Assembly: GCF_000220705.2 (NCBI RefSeq)
Contig: NZ_CP023202.1
Coordinates: forward strand, 1,054,001 to 1,118,000
Origin: Streptomyces xinghaiensis S187
Lineage (GTDB): Bacteria; Actinomycetota; Actinomycetes; Streptomycetales; Streptomycetaceae
Length of the DNA stretch: 64,000 nucleotides
Reading direction: 5' to 3'
This document shows, one piece after another, positions 54,574-63,855 of this stretch. The first letter of the stretch is position 1. The number at the start of each line of letters is the position of its first letter. The position numbers were made by a program, and so were the translations under genes. A model generated the notes under the pieces. The model saw nothing but the letters and a program-made list of their open reading frames with translations, did no database searches and had not been told where the DNA came from.

Positions 54574-54634
54574 CGCTGACACCTGTTCGCTCGGTCGCTC
54601 GGCAGTGCTGCGGCCGCGCTGTTACGGCGCCGCT

Positions 54635-54676
54635 GCTATGCATGCATGTTATGTAGCGATGACGAACAGGTGTCAA
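54635..54676 (-). promoter_or_regulatory. Promoter and likely operator of the glucosidase-importer operon
   Basis: On the minus strand, TTGACA (54676-54671), 17 bp, CATAAC (54653-54648), a near-consensus promoter. The dyad around TGCATGCA (54635-54655) overlaps the -10 box and start point and could bind the repressor. The 5' leader is about 65 nt. Confidence 0.6.
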
Positions 54677-54748
54677 CGAGTGTGCAGCACAAAGCACCGA
54701 AGGCTGGGGGGATTCACGCCGCTATGTCCCAGAAAACACGGCAGGCCG

Positions 54749-54763
54749 TTACCTAACAGGTAA
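54749..54763. promoter_or_regulatory. Palindrome TTACCT-AAC-AGGTAA
   Basis: A perfect 6-bp dyad with a 3-nt centre, 75 bp upstream of the operon promoter. It may be a GntR- or MarR-type regulatory site. Confidence 0.35.
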
Positions 54764-54774
54764 GTAGAAGAGGG

Positions 54775-54795
54775 TCTCCCGGAGAACCCGGGAGA
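54775..54795 (-). terminator. Terminator of the orphan solute-binding protein gene
   Basis: TCTCCCGG/CCGGGAGA with loop AGAAC. On the minus strand it is followed by CCCTCTTCTACTT. Confidence 0.6.
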
Positions 54796-54813
54796 ACAGC
54801 GCGGGGCAGGCCG

Positions 54814-56091
54814 TCAGCCCCTGCGGACGATCGCCCGGAGCTCCCGCTCCAGACGCGCCACCCCGGACGCGGGCGTCTCCCGCTGCGCCATCACGTCGTG
54901 CACCACGGCCTGGACCGCCAGGTTCACCTGCTCGTAGCGCGGGCTCTTCGGCCGCGGCTTCGCGGCCAGCACGCTCTCCCGGAGCGTCGGCAGATACGGG
55001 AACCGCCGCACCAGCCCGGGGTCCTCGTACAGCTCCGCCCACACGGGCGGCAGCGCGCCCTCGGTGAGCACCCGCCGCTGGACCGTCTCACTGGTCAGAT
55101 AGGCCAGCAGGTCCGCGGCCGACTCCCGGTGCCGGGAGCGGGCGTTGACCGCGAGGTTGGAGCCGCCGAGAATGCCCGCGGCGGGACCGTCCCGGCCGGG
55201 CAGCGGAACCACGCCGAACTTGCCCGCCACCTTCGAATCCGCACCGCCGGCCAGCGCGTGGACGTACGGCCAGTTGCGGAGGAAGAGCAGCCGGCCCTCC
55301 TGGAAGGACCGCCGGGACTCCTCCTCCTTGTAGGTGAGGGCCTCATCCGGGATCCATCCCTCCCGCACCCCGTCCGCCAGGAACTCCAGGGCCTCCCGCG
55401 CCTCGGGGGAGCCGACCGTGACACGGGTGCCCTCGCCGGCCAGGATCGAGCCGCCGGCGGACTGCACCGCCTCGGCGGCGTTGACCGTGAGCCCCTCGTA
55501 CGGCAGGAACTGCCCGGCGTAGCCGTCCAGACCGTGCTCCGGGGCCACCGTGCGCGCCAGCCGCTCCAGCTCGTCCCAGGTGCGCGGCGGCTTCTCGCCC
55601 GCCCGCTCCAGGACGTCCTTGCGGTAGTAGAGCAAGCCCGCGTTGGTGACATACGGCAGCGCGTGCAGCCGCCCGCCGAAGGTGGCGGTGTCGACCACGG
55701 GCGGCAGGAAGCGCTTGACGGGGAAGCGGTCGGCGTTCAGCGGGGCGATCCAGCCGGCCGCGGCGAACTCGGACGTCCAGGCGACGTCGATGTTGAGGAC
55801 GTCGTAGCGGTCGCTGCCGGAGCGCAGGCTCGTGGACATCTGGGCCCGCACCTCGTCGGCCGCCTCGGGCAGTTCGACGAGCGTGACCTTCTCGCGCGGG
55901 TGCGCGCGGTTCCAGTCCGCCAGAACGCCCCGCAGATAGCCGGTGAGGTCGCCGCCCGTCACCAGCGTCAGAGGGCCGCGGCCTCCGGAGCCGGCGGTCC
56001 GTTCCCCCGCCCCGGCCTGCGGGCCCGCGTAGCCGGCGAGGATCACCGCGGCGGCGAGGAGCCCCCTACCCGCGGCCCGCGTCCACCGCAT
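54814..56091 (-). CDS. Orphan family 1 solute-binding protein
   Basis: A 425-residue exported binding protein: signal segment RGLLAAAVILAGYAGPQAGAG without a lipobox cysteine, then LTLVTGGDLTGYLRGVLADWNRAHP, YDVLNIDVAWTSEFAAAGW and SNLAVNARSR. The fold is that of sugar-binding proteins, but no permease is adjacent. It is divergent from the PadR gene and shares its operator-containing promoter region. It may serve another importer or act as a free extracellular binder. Confidence 0.82.
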   Translation of the reverse strand: MRWTRAAGRGLLAAAVILAGYAGPQAGAGERTAGSGGRGPLTLVTGGDLTGYLRGVLADWNRAHPREKVTLVELPEAADEVRAQMSTSLRSGSDRYDVLNIDVAWTSEFAAAGWIAPLNADRFPVKRFLPPVVDTATFGGRLHALPYVTNAGLLYYRKDVLERAGEKPPRTWDELERLARTVAPEHGLDGYAGQFLPYEGLTVNAAEAVQSAGGSILAGEGTRVTVGSPEAREALEFLADGVREGWIPDEALTYKEEESRRSFQEGRLLFLRNWPYVHALAGGADSKVAGKFGVVPLPGRDGPAAGILGGSNLAVNARSRHRESAADLLAYLTSETVQRRVLTEGALPPVWAELYEDPGLVRRFPYLPTLRESVLAAKPRPKSPRYEQVNLAVQAVVHDVMAQRETPASGVARLERELRAIVRRG

Positions 56092-56144
56092 AGGTTCCTC
56101 CTTGGCACTCGGCGCCGGCGGCCCGCCCGGCGCCCAAGGCCCCT

Positions 56145-56170
56145 GTATACCCGTTGGGCATACGGGATAC
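56145..56170. promoter_or_regulatory. PadR-type operator
   Basis: The inverted repeat GTATACCCGT-TGGGCAT-ACGGGATAC lies in the divergent region, about 95 bp before the padR start. The half-site GTAT(A/C)CCGT and length are typical of PadR autoregulation. Confidence 0.65.
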
Positions 56171-56263
56171 TAGGGGTCGCGACAATGTGCTGGGGCGATC
56201 GGGCTCACAGCCGGAGCCGGCCCCCCAACAAGCAGGTAGGGCCGGGGAAGGAGGCGGGAGTCC

Positions 56264-56770
56264 GTGCGTCTGCCCCTCCTGGCACTCCTGGCGAAGGGGC
56301 CCGCCCACGGATACGAGCTCAAGCAGGCTCTTGAGAAGCTTCTGGGCGCCGCGTACCCTCAGCCGAACATCGGGCAGATCTACGTCACTCTCGGCAGGCT
56401 GGAGAAAACGGGACTGATCGAGGGCGAGGACGTCGCCCAGACGGCACGGCCGAACAAGCGCATCTACCGGCTCACGCCCGCGGGGCGGGAGGCGGTGGCC
56501 GCCTGGTTCGAGGAGCCGACCGCCGAGCCCCGGGTGCGGGACGAGTTCTTCATGAAGCTCGCCCTGGCTCCCGACTCGGGGGTGGCCGACCAGATCGCCC
56601 TGATCAACAAGCAGCGCCGCCACTACCTCAACACCATGCGCGATCTGTCGAAGCTGGCCGCGGCCGAGGACCGGGACAACCGCGTGGCTCAGCTGCTCAT
56701 CGAGGGCGCGATGCTGCACCTGCAGGCGGATCTCGACTGGTTGGAGCGTTGTCAGGAGGAGCTGGAGTGA
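56264..56770 (+). CDS. PadR-family repressor
   Basis: A 168-residue repressor. The winged helix is LLALLAKGPAHGYELKQAL then IYVTLGRLEKTGLI; the C-terminal coiled helices (about 95-165) mediate dimerisation. PadR proteins commonly repress adjacent multidrug exporters and release DNA on binding a drug. GTG 56264 follows GGAGG. The stop overlaps the ABC gene start. Confidence 0.9.
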   Translation: MRLPLLALLAKGPAHGYELKQALEKLLGAAYPQPNIGQIYVTLGRLEKTGLIEGEDVAQTARPNKRIYRLTPAGREAVAAWFEEPTAEPRVRDEFFMKLALAPDSGVADQIALINKQRRHYLNTMRDLSKLAAAEDRDNRVAQLLIEGAMLHLQADLDWLERCQEELE

Positions 56771-57636
56771 GCCGCGAGAACCACGAGACGGCTCCCGCCG
56801 GGACCGGCGGGACGGGCCCGGCCCGGGAGCCGGGTGCGGACGCCGCCGGGGGGACGTCCCGCGCCAGTGACGGTTCCGGTGCCAGCGGTGACGGGCCGGG
56901 GGCTCCCCTCCTGCGCGCGGAGGGCCTGGTCAAGACCCACCGCGCGGACGGCGCCCCGGTGCGGGCCGTCCGCGGCGTCGACCTGAGCGTGGGCCGCGGC
57001 GAGTTCCTGGCGGTCACCGGCCCCTCCGGCGCGGGGAAGTCCACCCTGCTCCACCTCCTGGGCGGACTCGACCGGCCGGACGAGGGACGCATCTGGCTCG
57101 ACGGCCGCCGGGTGGACGGCTACAGCGAGGCCCGCTGGGCGGTGCTCCGCCGCCGCGGCGTCGGCATCGTCTTCCAGTTCTTCAACCTGGTCTCCCATCT
57201 CACGGTGGCCGACAACGTCGAACTTCCGGCGCTGCTCGCGGGCCGCTCCCCCAAGGAGGCCCGGGAGAGCCGCGCCGGACTCCTCGCCGACCTCGGCCTG
57301 GACGGCAAGGAGAACAGCACGCCCGGCGAGCTGTCCGGCGGCGAGCAGCAGCGCGTGGCCCTCGCCCGCGCCCTCGTCAACCACCCGGACGTGCTGCTCG
57401 CCGACGAACCCGCCGGCAGCCTCGACAGCAAGGGCACCCGCGAGGTGCTGCGGCTGCTCTCCCGCTTCCACGCGCGCGGCCAGACCATCGTGCTCGTCAC
57501 CCACGACGCCCGGATGGCGAGCGCCGCGGACCGGGTGATCAGCCTCTTCGACGGCCGGATCGCGGACGACGCCGTGCTCGGCGGCGGCGCCCCGCGCACC
57601 GGCGGCGTGTCCGGCGTGCTCGAACTGAAGGGCTGA
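56767..57636 (+). CDS. ABC transporter ATP-binding protein (MacB/LolD type)
   Basis: A 289-residue ATPase. After a low-complexity lead of about 48 residues: Walker A GPSGAGKST, Q-loop FQFFNLV, signature LSGGEQQR, Walker B VLLADEP, H-loop VTHDARMA. Close relatives power FtsX-type permeases that export drugs, lipids or peptides. GTG 56767 overlaps the padR stop (GTGA). The permease gene follows after 5 bp. Confidence 0.93.
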   Translation: MSRENHETAPAGTGGTGPAREPGADAAGGTSRASDGSGASGDGPGAPLLRAEGLVKTHRADGAPVRAVRGVDLSVGRGEFLAVTGPSGAGKSTLLHLLGGLDRPDEGRIWLDGRRVDGYSEARWAVLRRRGVGIVFQFFNLVSHLTVADNVELPALLAGRSPKEARESRAGLLADLGLDGKENSTPGELSGGEQQRVALARALVNHPDVLLADEPAGSLDSKGTREVLRLLSRFHARGQTIVLVTHDARMASAADRVISLFDGRIADDAVLGGGAPRTGGVSGVLELKG

Positions 57637-57641
57637 ACGGA

Positions 57642-59951
57642 ATGCGTGCCACGGTGCGCTGGGTGCGCGCCGATCTCCGGGTGCACCGCGGGGAGGCGCT
57701 GTTCCTGGTGCTCGCCACGGCCGGGATCATCGCCTCGCTGCTGCTCGCGGGCGCCTTCCTCACCTACGCCGCCAACCCCTGGCAGCGGGTCTTCACCCAG
57801 TCGTCCGGCGCGCATGTGTGGATCCACACCAAGGCGTCGGCCGACGCGGGAACGCTGGCCGGGCTCGACGGTGTCCGGGCCTCCTCCGGGCCGTTCCCCA
57901 CGGCGGGCGTCACCGCCGAGCTGGGGGGCGACCGGGCGGCGGTGCGGCTGCGCGCCGCCGGGGCCGGGCCGCCGGCGGTCGGCCGTCCCCTGCCCGTCTC
58001 CGGACGGTGGCTCGGCCCCGGCACCCCGGACGGCGTCGTCCTGGAGAGCTCGGTGGCCCGCGCCCTGTGGGCCGAGCCGGGTGACGCGCTGCGGGTCCGG
58101 GGCCCGGACGGCACCGTCCGCCGGCTGCGGGTGGTGGGCGTCGCCGACAGCGCGGAGCCGTGGTACGCCCCGGGTGAGAACCCCGGCACCGGCTGGGTGC
58201 TCCCCGCGGCCCTGGAGCGCCTCGCTCCGGAGGAGGACCGCCGCGGCCTCGCGGTGGGTCTGCGGCTGGACGACCCGGAGGACACCGACTTCGCCGTCCA
58301 GCAGGCCGTCACCGCGCTCGGCGCCGACCAGATCGCCGAGGTGTCCACCTGGAAGCAGGCGCGGGCCGAGGCCGTCGGCGGCGACCGGCTCCTCGGGCTG
58401 CTGCTGGGCGCGTTCGGGATCGGCGCGCTGCTGGCCGCGGCCATGGCGGTCGCGGGCGCGGTCGGCACCCGGGTCCACGGCCATCTGCGGGACATCTCCG
58501 TCCTCAAAGCCATCGGTTTCACCCCGGCGCAGCTCGTCCGGATGTTCCTGGCCGAGCATCTCGCCCTGGCGCTGGCCGGGGTGGCCGCCGGGGCCCTCCT
58601 CACGGAACTGCTCGGCCCGCACCTGCCCGGCCGGACCGGGGAGGCGATGCGGCTGTGGCGGGAACTCCCCGAGCACACCTGGGTCCCCCTGGTGACCGCG
58701 GCGGGCGCCGTGCTCCTCATCGCCGCCACCACGGCGTCCGCGGCCTGGCGGGCGGGGCGGGTCCCGCCCGTGCCCGTGGCGCGCGCGGCGGTCCCGGCGG
58801 GCCGCCGGATGTCGGGCACGGCCCGGCGCGCCCTCGGCCTGCGGCTGCCGCCGGCTCTGGTGCTGGGCTGGCGGGGGGCGTTCCACCGGCCCGGGCGGTC
58901 GGCCGCCGCCGTCGCACGGCTGGCCGTACCGCTGCTGCTGATCACCGTGGCGCTGAGCGCGTGGAGCACCCTCGACCGGTTCGAGAGCCGGCCGGAGGAG
59001 GTCGGTCTGGCGGCCTCCCTCGTCGTGCGCGGGGACGGGATGGACGACCGGGAACTGCGGCGGCGGCTGGCCGCCGAGGAGGGGGTGGCCGCGGCGCTCC
59101 CGGGTGCGGAGGCCGAGGCGCTCGTCCCGGGCCAGACCGGCACGATCACCTTGCGCGGGCTGGGCACGGCGGCCCAGCCGTACCCGTTCTCCGTCGCCGA
59201 GGGCCGGGCGCCGCGGGGTCCGGACGAGGCCGTGGCCGGGCAGGGGCTCCTCGACCTGCTGCACGTGGACGTCGGCGACTGGGTCCGCATGACCGTCGGC
59301 GGCCGCCCGCAGGTGCTCCACCTGGTCGGCCGCACCATCGAGCCGGAGGACGGCGGGCGGGTGGTCTCCACCTCCCTCGACACCCTCCGGGAGGGCGGCG
59401 CCGCGGACGGGCCGGGCTTCTACCGGCTGGTGCCGGCGGAGGGCGCCGACCCGGCGGCTGTCGGCGCCCGGCTGTCCCGGGACGCCGACGGCGGGCTCGA
59501 CGTACGGGAGACCGCCAATCCGGCGGACCGGTTGTCGTCCGTGCGGGGCGTGATCGTGGGGCTGGTCGCGGTGCTGGCGCTGATCGGTCTCGCGGAGCTG
59601 TCGACGACGATCGCCGCGGGGGTGCGGGAGCGCCGCCGCGACCTGCTGGCGCTCAAGGCCATCGGTCTGACGCCTCGTCAGATCATCGCGGTGATCGTGG
59701 CGGGCACCGGCTTCACCGCCCTGGCCGCCACCGCGGCCGGCATCCTCCTCGGCGCCCCGGCCGCCGGCTGGCTGATCGACCTCCAGGGCGCCTCCTCCGG
59801 TATCGGCGCGGGCATCGCCCAACCGCCCTCACCGGCCGCGCTGGCGCTGATGGGCACCGCCGTGGTGGCCGGGGCGATCGCCGTCTCGGTGCCGCCCGCC
59901 GCCCGCGCCGTGCGCCGGCGCATGGCGGACTCGCTCAGCGACACCCTCTGA
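57642..59951 (+). CDS. FtsX-type ABC exporter permease
   Basis: A 769-residue membrane protein with two FtsX modules. Helix 1 (LFLVLATAGIIASLLLAGAFL) and a large extracytoplasmic region precede the first helix trio (about 245-370, ISVLKAIGFTPAQLVRMFLAEHLALA). The same layout repeats in the second half (LLALKAIGLTPRQIIAVIVAG, about 660-769). It forms the exporter with the ATPase upstream; the substrate is unknown. Confidence 0.9.
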   Translation: MRATVRWVRADLRVHRGEALFLVLATAGIIASLLLAGAFLTYAANPWQRVFTQSSGAHVWIHTKASADAGTLAGLDGVRASSGPFPTAGVTAELGGDRAAVRLRAAGAGPPAVGRPLPVSGRWLGPGTPDGVVLESSVARALWAEPGDALRVRGPDGTVRRLRVVGVADSAEPWYAPGENPGTGWVLPAALERLAPEEDRRGLAVGLRLDDPEDTDFAVQQAVTALGADQIAEVSTWKQARAEAVGGDRLLGLLLGAFGIGALLAAAMAVAGAVGTRVHGHLRDISVLKAIGFTPAQLVRMFLAEHLALALAGVAAGALLTELLGPHLPGRTGEAMRLWRELPEHTWVPLVTAAGAVLLIAATTASAAWRAGRVPPVPVARAAVPAGRRMSGTARRALGLRLPPALVLGWRGAFHRPGRSAAAVARLAVPLLLITVALSAWSTLDRFESRPEEVGLAASLVVRGDGMDDRELRRRLAAEEGVAAALPGAEAEALVPGQTGTITLRGLGTAAQPYPFSVAEGRAPRGPDEAVAGQGLLDLLHVDVGDWVRMTVGGRPQVLHLVGRTIEPEDGGRVVSTSLDTLREGGAADGPGFYRLVPAEGADPAAVGARLSRDADGGLDVRETANPADRLSSVRGVIVGLVAVLALIGLAELSTTIAAGVRERRRDLLALKAIGLTPRQIIAVIVAGTGFTALAATAAGILLGAPAAGWLIDLQGASSGIGAGIAQPPSPAALALMGTAVVAGAIAVSVPPAARAVRRRMADSLSDTL

Positions 59952-60242
59952 GGCGCCGGGGGCTTGCGATCGCACGCGCCGGACGGGCCCGTTGAGAAGT
60001 TGGGCGAGGAAGGTCTTTCACGGCGTGCCTCCGGCGTGGGGGTGCGGTTGGCCAGGGGCCGGCTTCCCCGCGCCGCTGGGGCCCGTCACCGCGCCCGCGC
60101 ATCCGGAACGGTGAGCCCCGGCGGGCAGCCGGACGGCCGGTGCCGCCCCGGCCGTGGGAACACCTCACGCTCCGCGGTGCCCCGAATCTCGACACGGGCA
60201 ACAGCCTCCTGCACACTGACCGGCGCGGCAGGGAGGCATCCG

Positions 60243-61199
60243 GTGACTTTCCGACGGGCACGGCGAAGTGATGGGACGGGGGTGCCGGTGGGGCACGCGG
60301 CCGCGGACGGAGCCGAGCAGACCCGGCGCGAACCGCCGGCGGCGGAGCCGCACACCCAGGGACGGGGAAGCCGCACGGGCCCGCTCGCCCACAGCCCTGG
60401 TTCACCGCACCCCCGGACGGGACAGCCGGGCAGGAACCGCCGCGTCCCCCCGTCCGGCAGCGGACCCGTGCTGGGCCGGGCTCTGCGCATCCTCGGCGCC
60501 TTCAGCACGGACCACCCCGAGATGTCGCTGAGCGAGCTGTCCCGGACGTCCGGTCTCCCGGTGTCGACCGTGCACCGGATGCTGGGCGAGCTGACGGCCT
60601 GGGGAGCTCTGGAACGCGGCGCGGACGGCCGGTACCGGATCGGACTGCGGCTGTGGCAGGTCGGCTCGCTGGCGCCGCGCAGCCAGGGACTGCGGGAGCA
60701 CGCGATGCCGTTCCTGCAGGACCTTTCCCAGATCACCCGCGAGAACGTGCAGTTGGCTGTGCGCGAAGGGGCCGAACTCGTCTTCGTCGAGCGCATCGCC
60801 GGGTCCGGTGCGGTACCCGTGCTCACCCGCGTGGGCGGACGGTTCGCCCTGACAGCCACCGGCGTCGGACTGGTGTTGCTCGCGCATGCCCCCGTCGACG
60901 TGCAGGAGCAGGTGCTCACCGGCCCCCTCGAGCACTTCACGCCCCGCACGATCACCGATCCGCGGGTGTTGCGCCGTCTGCTGGCCGACGTCCGGGCCAA
61001 CGGCTACGCGGTCAGCGAGCGTCAGGTCACGATGGATGCGCTGTCGGTCGCCGCCCCGGTGCGCGACGGCGACAACGCGGTGGTCGCCGCCGTGTCACTG
61101 GTGGTTCACCACGGCAGTGCCTCACCGCGCGCGCTGGCGCAGCTCGTCTGCACCAGCGCCCGGGCCATCTCCCGCGCCCTGGCCGCGCCGCGCGCCTGA
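60243..61199 (+). CDS. IclR-family regulator with N-terminal extension
   Basis: A 318-residue regulator. The IclR winged helix starts near residue 75 (LGRALRILGAFSTDHPEMSLSELSRTSGLPVSTVHRMLGEL in part) and the effector-binding domain fills 145-318 (ENVQLAVREGAELVFVERI). The first 70 residues are a basic, Gly/Pro-rich tail not usual in the family. GTG 60243 is chosen because GGGAGG lies 6 bp before it. It is upstream of the vanA-like operon and transcribed the same way, so it probably regulates aromatic demethylation. Confidence 0.87.
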   Translation: MTFRRARRSDGTGVPVGHAAADGAEQTRREPPAAEPHTQGRGSRTGPLAHSPGSPHPRTGQPGRNRRVPPSGSGPVLGRALRILGAFSTDHPEMSLSELSRTSGLPVSTVHRMLGELTAWGALERGADGRYRIGLRLWQVGSLAPRSQGLREHAMPFLQDLSQITRENVQLAVREGAELVFVERIAGSGAVPVLTRVGGRFALTATGVGLVLLAHAPVDVQEQVLTGPLEHFTPRTITDPRVLRRLLADVRANGYAVSERQVTMDALSVAAPVRDGDNAVVAAVSLVVHHGSASPRALAQLVCTSARAISRALAAPRA

Positions 61200-61302
61200 C
61201 GTCACCTCCCCCGGCCTTGCACGCGGGTGACCGCGGGCGGCGGGACACCGTCTGCCGCCCCCGTGGGCCGCCGCACGCAGGCACGCACGCACCCAGCGAG
61301 TA

Positions 61303-61330
61303 TTCCGACAATGTTTCCCGGCATCCGGAA
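61303..61330. promoter_or_regulatory. Possible IclR operator before the vanA-like gene
   Basis: TTCCG and CGGAA arms enclose 18 bp, about 240 bp upstream of the vanA-like start. The remaining 61200-61566 region shows no gene. Confidence 0.3.
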
Positions 61331-61566
61331 AGGCCCCTGGGCCACGGGACTGCCCCGCGGGCACCATGAACCGACGACGCGGCGTCCGGGCCGGCACGCG
61401 CCGCCGGGCCACACCGGCCGGTGCGCGCCGCGGGCTCCGGCGACCGCACCGCGCCCGTCCCGGAGAACTGCCGCGTCCCGCCCCCTGGACTCGCCTGCCG
61501 TTGCGGCCCGGACCGGGCTCACCGACAGCGACACCGGACCGGACCCCCTGCCCGAAGGGAACAACC

Positions 61567-62628
61567 ATGACCGCCTTTGTGCGAAATCAGTGGTACGTCG
61601 CCGCTTACGGCCGCGAGGTCGGGCGCGAACTCCTCGGACGGACCGTACTGGATGAGCCGATCCTGCTGTACCGCACCGAGGACGGCCGGGCCGTGGCGAT
61701 GTCCGACCGGTGCGTGCACCGCCGGTTCCCCCTGTCCCAGGCACCGAGCCGCCTGGACGGTGACCAAGTGACGTGCGGCTACCACGGTTTCACCTACGGC
61801 ACCGACGGCGTCTGCGTCTTCGTACCCGGGCAACAGCGCATCCCGCGCACGGCGCGCCTGAAGACCTATCCGGTCATCGAGCAGGACTCCTTCGTATGGG
61901 TGTGGATCGGCGACCACGAGCCCGGCGGCATCGTGCCGCCGCGCGCCCCCTGGATGGACTCCCCCGATTACACGGTCGTGTCCGGGATGGAGCCGATCGA
62001 CGGCGGCTACGGACTGCTCGTCGACAACCTCCTGGACCTCTCCCACGAGACCTACCTGCACGGCGGCTACATCGGCACCCCGGAGGTCGCGCGGACGCCC
62101 ATCACCACCGAGGTCGACGACGCGGCCGGGATCGTCTACGTGAGCCGGCACATGGACGACGCGGAGTGCCCGCCGTTCTACGCGAAGTCCACCGGCATCG
62201 AAACCCGGATCACCCGGTGGCAGGACATCGAGTACCACGCCCCGTGCCTGTACCTGCTCCACTCCCGCATCGCCCCCGTCGGCGCCCCCGGTCCCGGCCC
62301 GGACGGCAGTGACCCGCACGCCTTCCATGTGGAGGTCGTCTACGGCATCACCCCCTCCACCGAGCGGACGACCTACGACTTCTGGGCGGTCGCCCGCGAC
62401 TTCGCCCTCGGCGACGAGAAGGTCAGCGAGTTCCTGCACACCAGCAATCACACCGTGGTCATGCAGGACGTGGTGGCGCTCAACGCGCTGCAGAAGTCCC
62501 TGGACACCGAGAAGCCCGGCTACCAGGAGCTGAGCATCAACATCGACACCGGCGGCCTCGCCGCCCGGCGGATCCTCGCCCGGCTGGCACAGGCCGGTAC
62601 GGACCGGCCGGCCACGGTGGCCCGGTGA
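61567..62628 (+). CDS. vanA: Rieske non-haem iron oxygenase, VanA-like
   Basis: A 353-residue terminal oxygenase. The Rieske cluster ligands are C49, H51, C70 and H73. The mononuclear iron ligands are in DNLLDLSHETYLHGG (about residues 153-168). The C-terminal region follows vanillate O-demethylase oxygenases, which convert vanillate to protocatechuate and formaldehyde. A different methoxy- or methyl-aromatic substrate remains possible. ATG 61567 follows GAAGGGA. The stop overlaps the next start. Confidence 0.88.
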   Translation: MTAFVRNQWYVAAYGREVGRELLGRTVLDEPILLYRTEDGRAVAMSDRCVHRRFPLSQAPSRLDGDQVTCGYHGFTYGTDGVCVFVPGQQRIPRTARLKTYPVIEQDSFVWVWIGDHEPGGIVPPRAPWMDSPDYTVVSGMEPIDGGYGLLVDNLLDLSHETYLHGGYIGTPEVARTPITTEVDDAAGIVYVSRHMDDAECPPFYAKSTGIETRITRWQDIEYHAPCLYLLHSRIAPVGAPGPGPDGSDPHAFHVEVVYGITPSTERTTYDFWAVARDFALGDEKVSEFLHTSNHTVVMQDVVALNALQKSLDTEKPGYQELSINIDTGGLAARRILARLAQAGTDRPATVAR

Positions 62629-62861
62629 AGGCCCTCCACCCCGCCGCCCTGACGGGCGACGGCATCTTCCGCATTCACTGGCTGCTGGGCACGGACCGGC
62701 TGCTGGCCGTCTGCCACTGCGGTGCCGAGCGTCAGTTCGAGGACCCGGAGGAGGTGTGGGACTGGCTGCTGGGCCATCCCGAGGACCACCACCCCGGCAC
62801 CGCCGTCGAGCCCGGCGGCTCCCGCCCCACCCGTCCCCGTCCGCACCCCGCCCCGGCATAG
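62625..62861 (+). CDS. Small protein between the two demethylase subunits
   Basis: A 78-residue protein. GTG 62625 overlaps the vanA stop (GTGA), and vanB starts 14 bp after its stop, so it is firmly in the operon. Residues 1-58 look folded (RIHWLLGTDRLLAVCHCGAE, VWDWLLGHPEDHHPG), with CHC and a His cluster that could bind metal; the tail is Pro/Arg-rich. No family recognised. It might be an assembly or electron-transfer accessory. Confidence 0.7.
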   Translation: MKALHPAALTGDGIFRIHWLLGTDRLLAVCHCGAERQFEDPEEVWDWLLGHPEDHHPGTAVEPGGSRPTRPRPHPAPA

Positions 62862-62874
62862 CGGAGGAAGAACC

Positions 62875-63855
62875 GTGGCCACCGTGATCACCCCGGGCGT
62901 CGCGGCCGAGGTCGAGCTCGATCTGACCGTGGCACGCAAGGAGACCCTCGCGGAGGGCATCGTAGGCCTGACACTGACGCATCCCGGCGGATCACCGCTG
63001 CCCGAGTGGACCCCGGGCGCCCACGTCGATCTGTGTCTCGGACCCGGCCTGGTACGGCAGTACTCACTGTGCTCCGATCCGGCCGACCGCTCCCGGTGGC
63101 AGGTGGCGGTCCTGCGGGAACCGGAAAGCCGCGGCGGCTCGGAACACGTCCACGACCACCTTCGCGAAGGGACCCGGGTGAGGGTCCGCGGGCCGCGCAA
63201 CCGCTTCCCGCTGGAGGCATCACCCCGGTACCTGTTCATCGCGGGCGGCATCGGCATCACCCCGATCCTTCCCATGGTCGCCCAGGCGGAACGGCAGGGA
63301 GCCGCCTGGCAGTTGGCCTACGGCGGACGCAGCCGCGCCACGATGGCGTTCCGTGAACAGCTCCGGGCGGCGTACGGAGAGCGGGTCACCCTCCACCCCC
63401 AGGACGAGTGCGGCGTACTCGACCTGGACGGGCTGGCGGCCACCCCCCGGCAGGACACACTGGTCTACTGCTGCGGGCCCGAGGGCCTGCTGAAGGCCGT
63501 GGAGCAGCACTGCTCACTCGCCTGGCCACCGGGCGTACTGCGCCTGGAGCGGTTCGCCCCCGTGGACCCCGGCCCGCAGGGTGCCGGCGAGGCCTTCGAG
63601 GTGGAGCTCGCCCGCAGCGGTGTCACGGTGTCCGTGCCGCCGGACCGGAGTGTCCTCCAGGCCGTCGAGGAGGCAGGGGTGCCGGTGCTGTCCTCCTGCC
63701 GGGAGGGCACCTGCGGCACCTGCGAGACCACCGTCCTGGACGGGGCCGTGGACCACCGTGACTCCCTGCTCACACCGGACGAACAGGCCGCCGGCGACAC
63801 CATGTTCATCTGCGTCTCGCGCGCCGCCTGCCCCCGCCTCGTCCTGGATCTCTGA
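62875..63855 (+). CDS. vanB: Oxygenase reductase, VanB-like (FMN/NAD/2Fe-2S)
   Basis: A 326-residue reductase passing electrons from NADH to the Rieske oxygenase. The flavin domain has RQYSLCSDP; the nucleotide domain has FIAGGIGITPILPM and YCCGPEGLL; the C-terminal ferredoxin has SCREGTCGTCET plus a later cysteine in MFICVS, the usual four ligands. GTG 62875 follows GGAGGAAG. The last 145 bp of the window hold no gene I can support. Confidence 0.9.
   Translation: MATVITPGVAAEVELDLTVARKETLAEGIVGLTLTHPGGSPLPEWTPGAHVDLCLGPGLVRQYSLCSDPADRSRWQVAVLREPESRGGSEHVHDHLREGTRVRVRGPRNRFPLEASPRYLFIAGGIGITPILPMVAQAERQGAAWQLAYGGRSRATMAFREQLRAAYGERVTLHPQDECGVLDLDGLAATPRQDTLVYCCGPEGLLKAVEQHCSLAWPPGVLRLERFAPVDPGPQGAGEAFEVELARSGVTVSVPPDRSVLQAVEEAGVPVLSSCREGTCGTCETTVLDGAVDHRDSLLTPDEQAAGDTMFICVSRAACPRLVLDL

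Noticed and set aside
57120..59822. 900-codon minus-strand frame opposite the exporter genes
   Set aside because: Antisense shadow of the ATPase and FtsX permease, whose motifs are clear on the plus strand.
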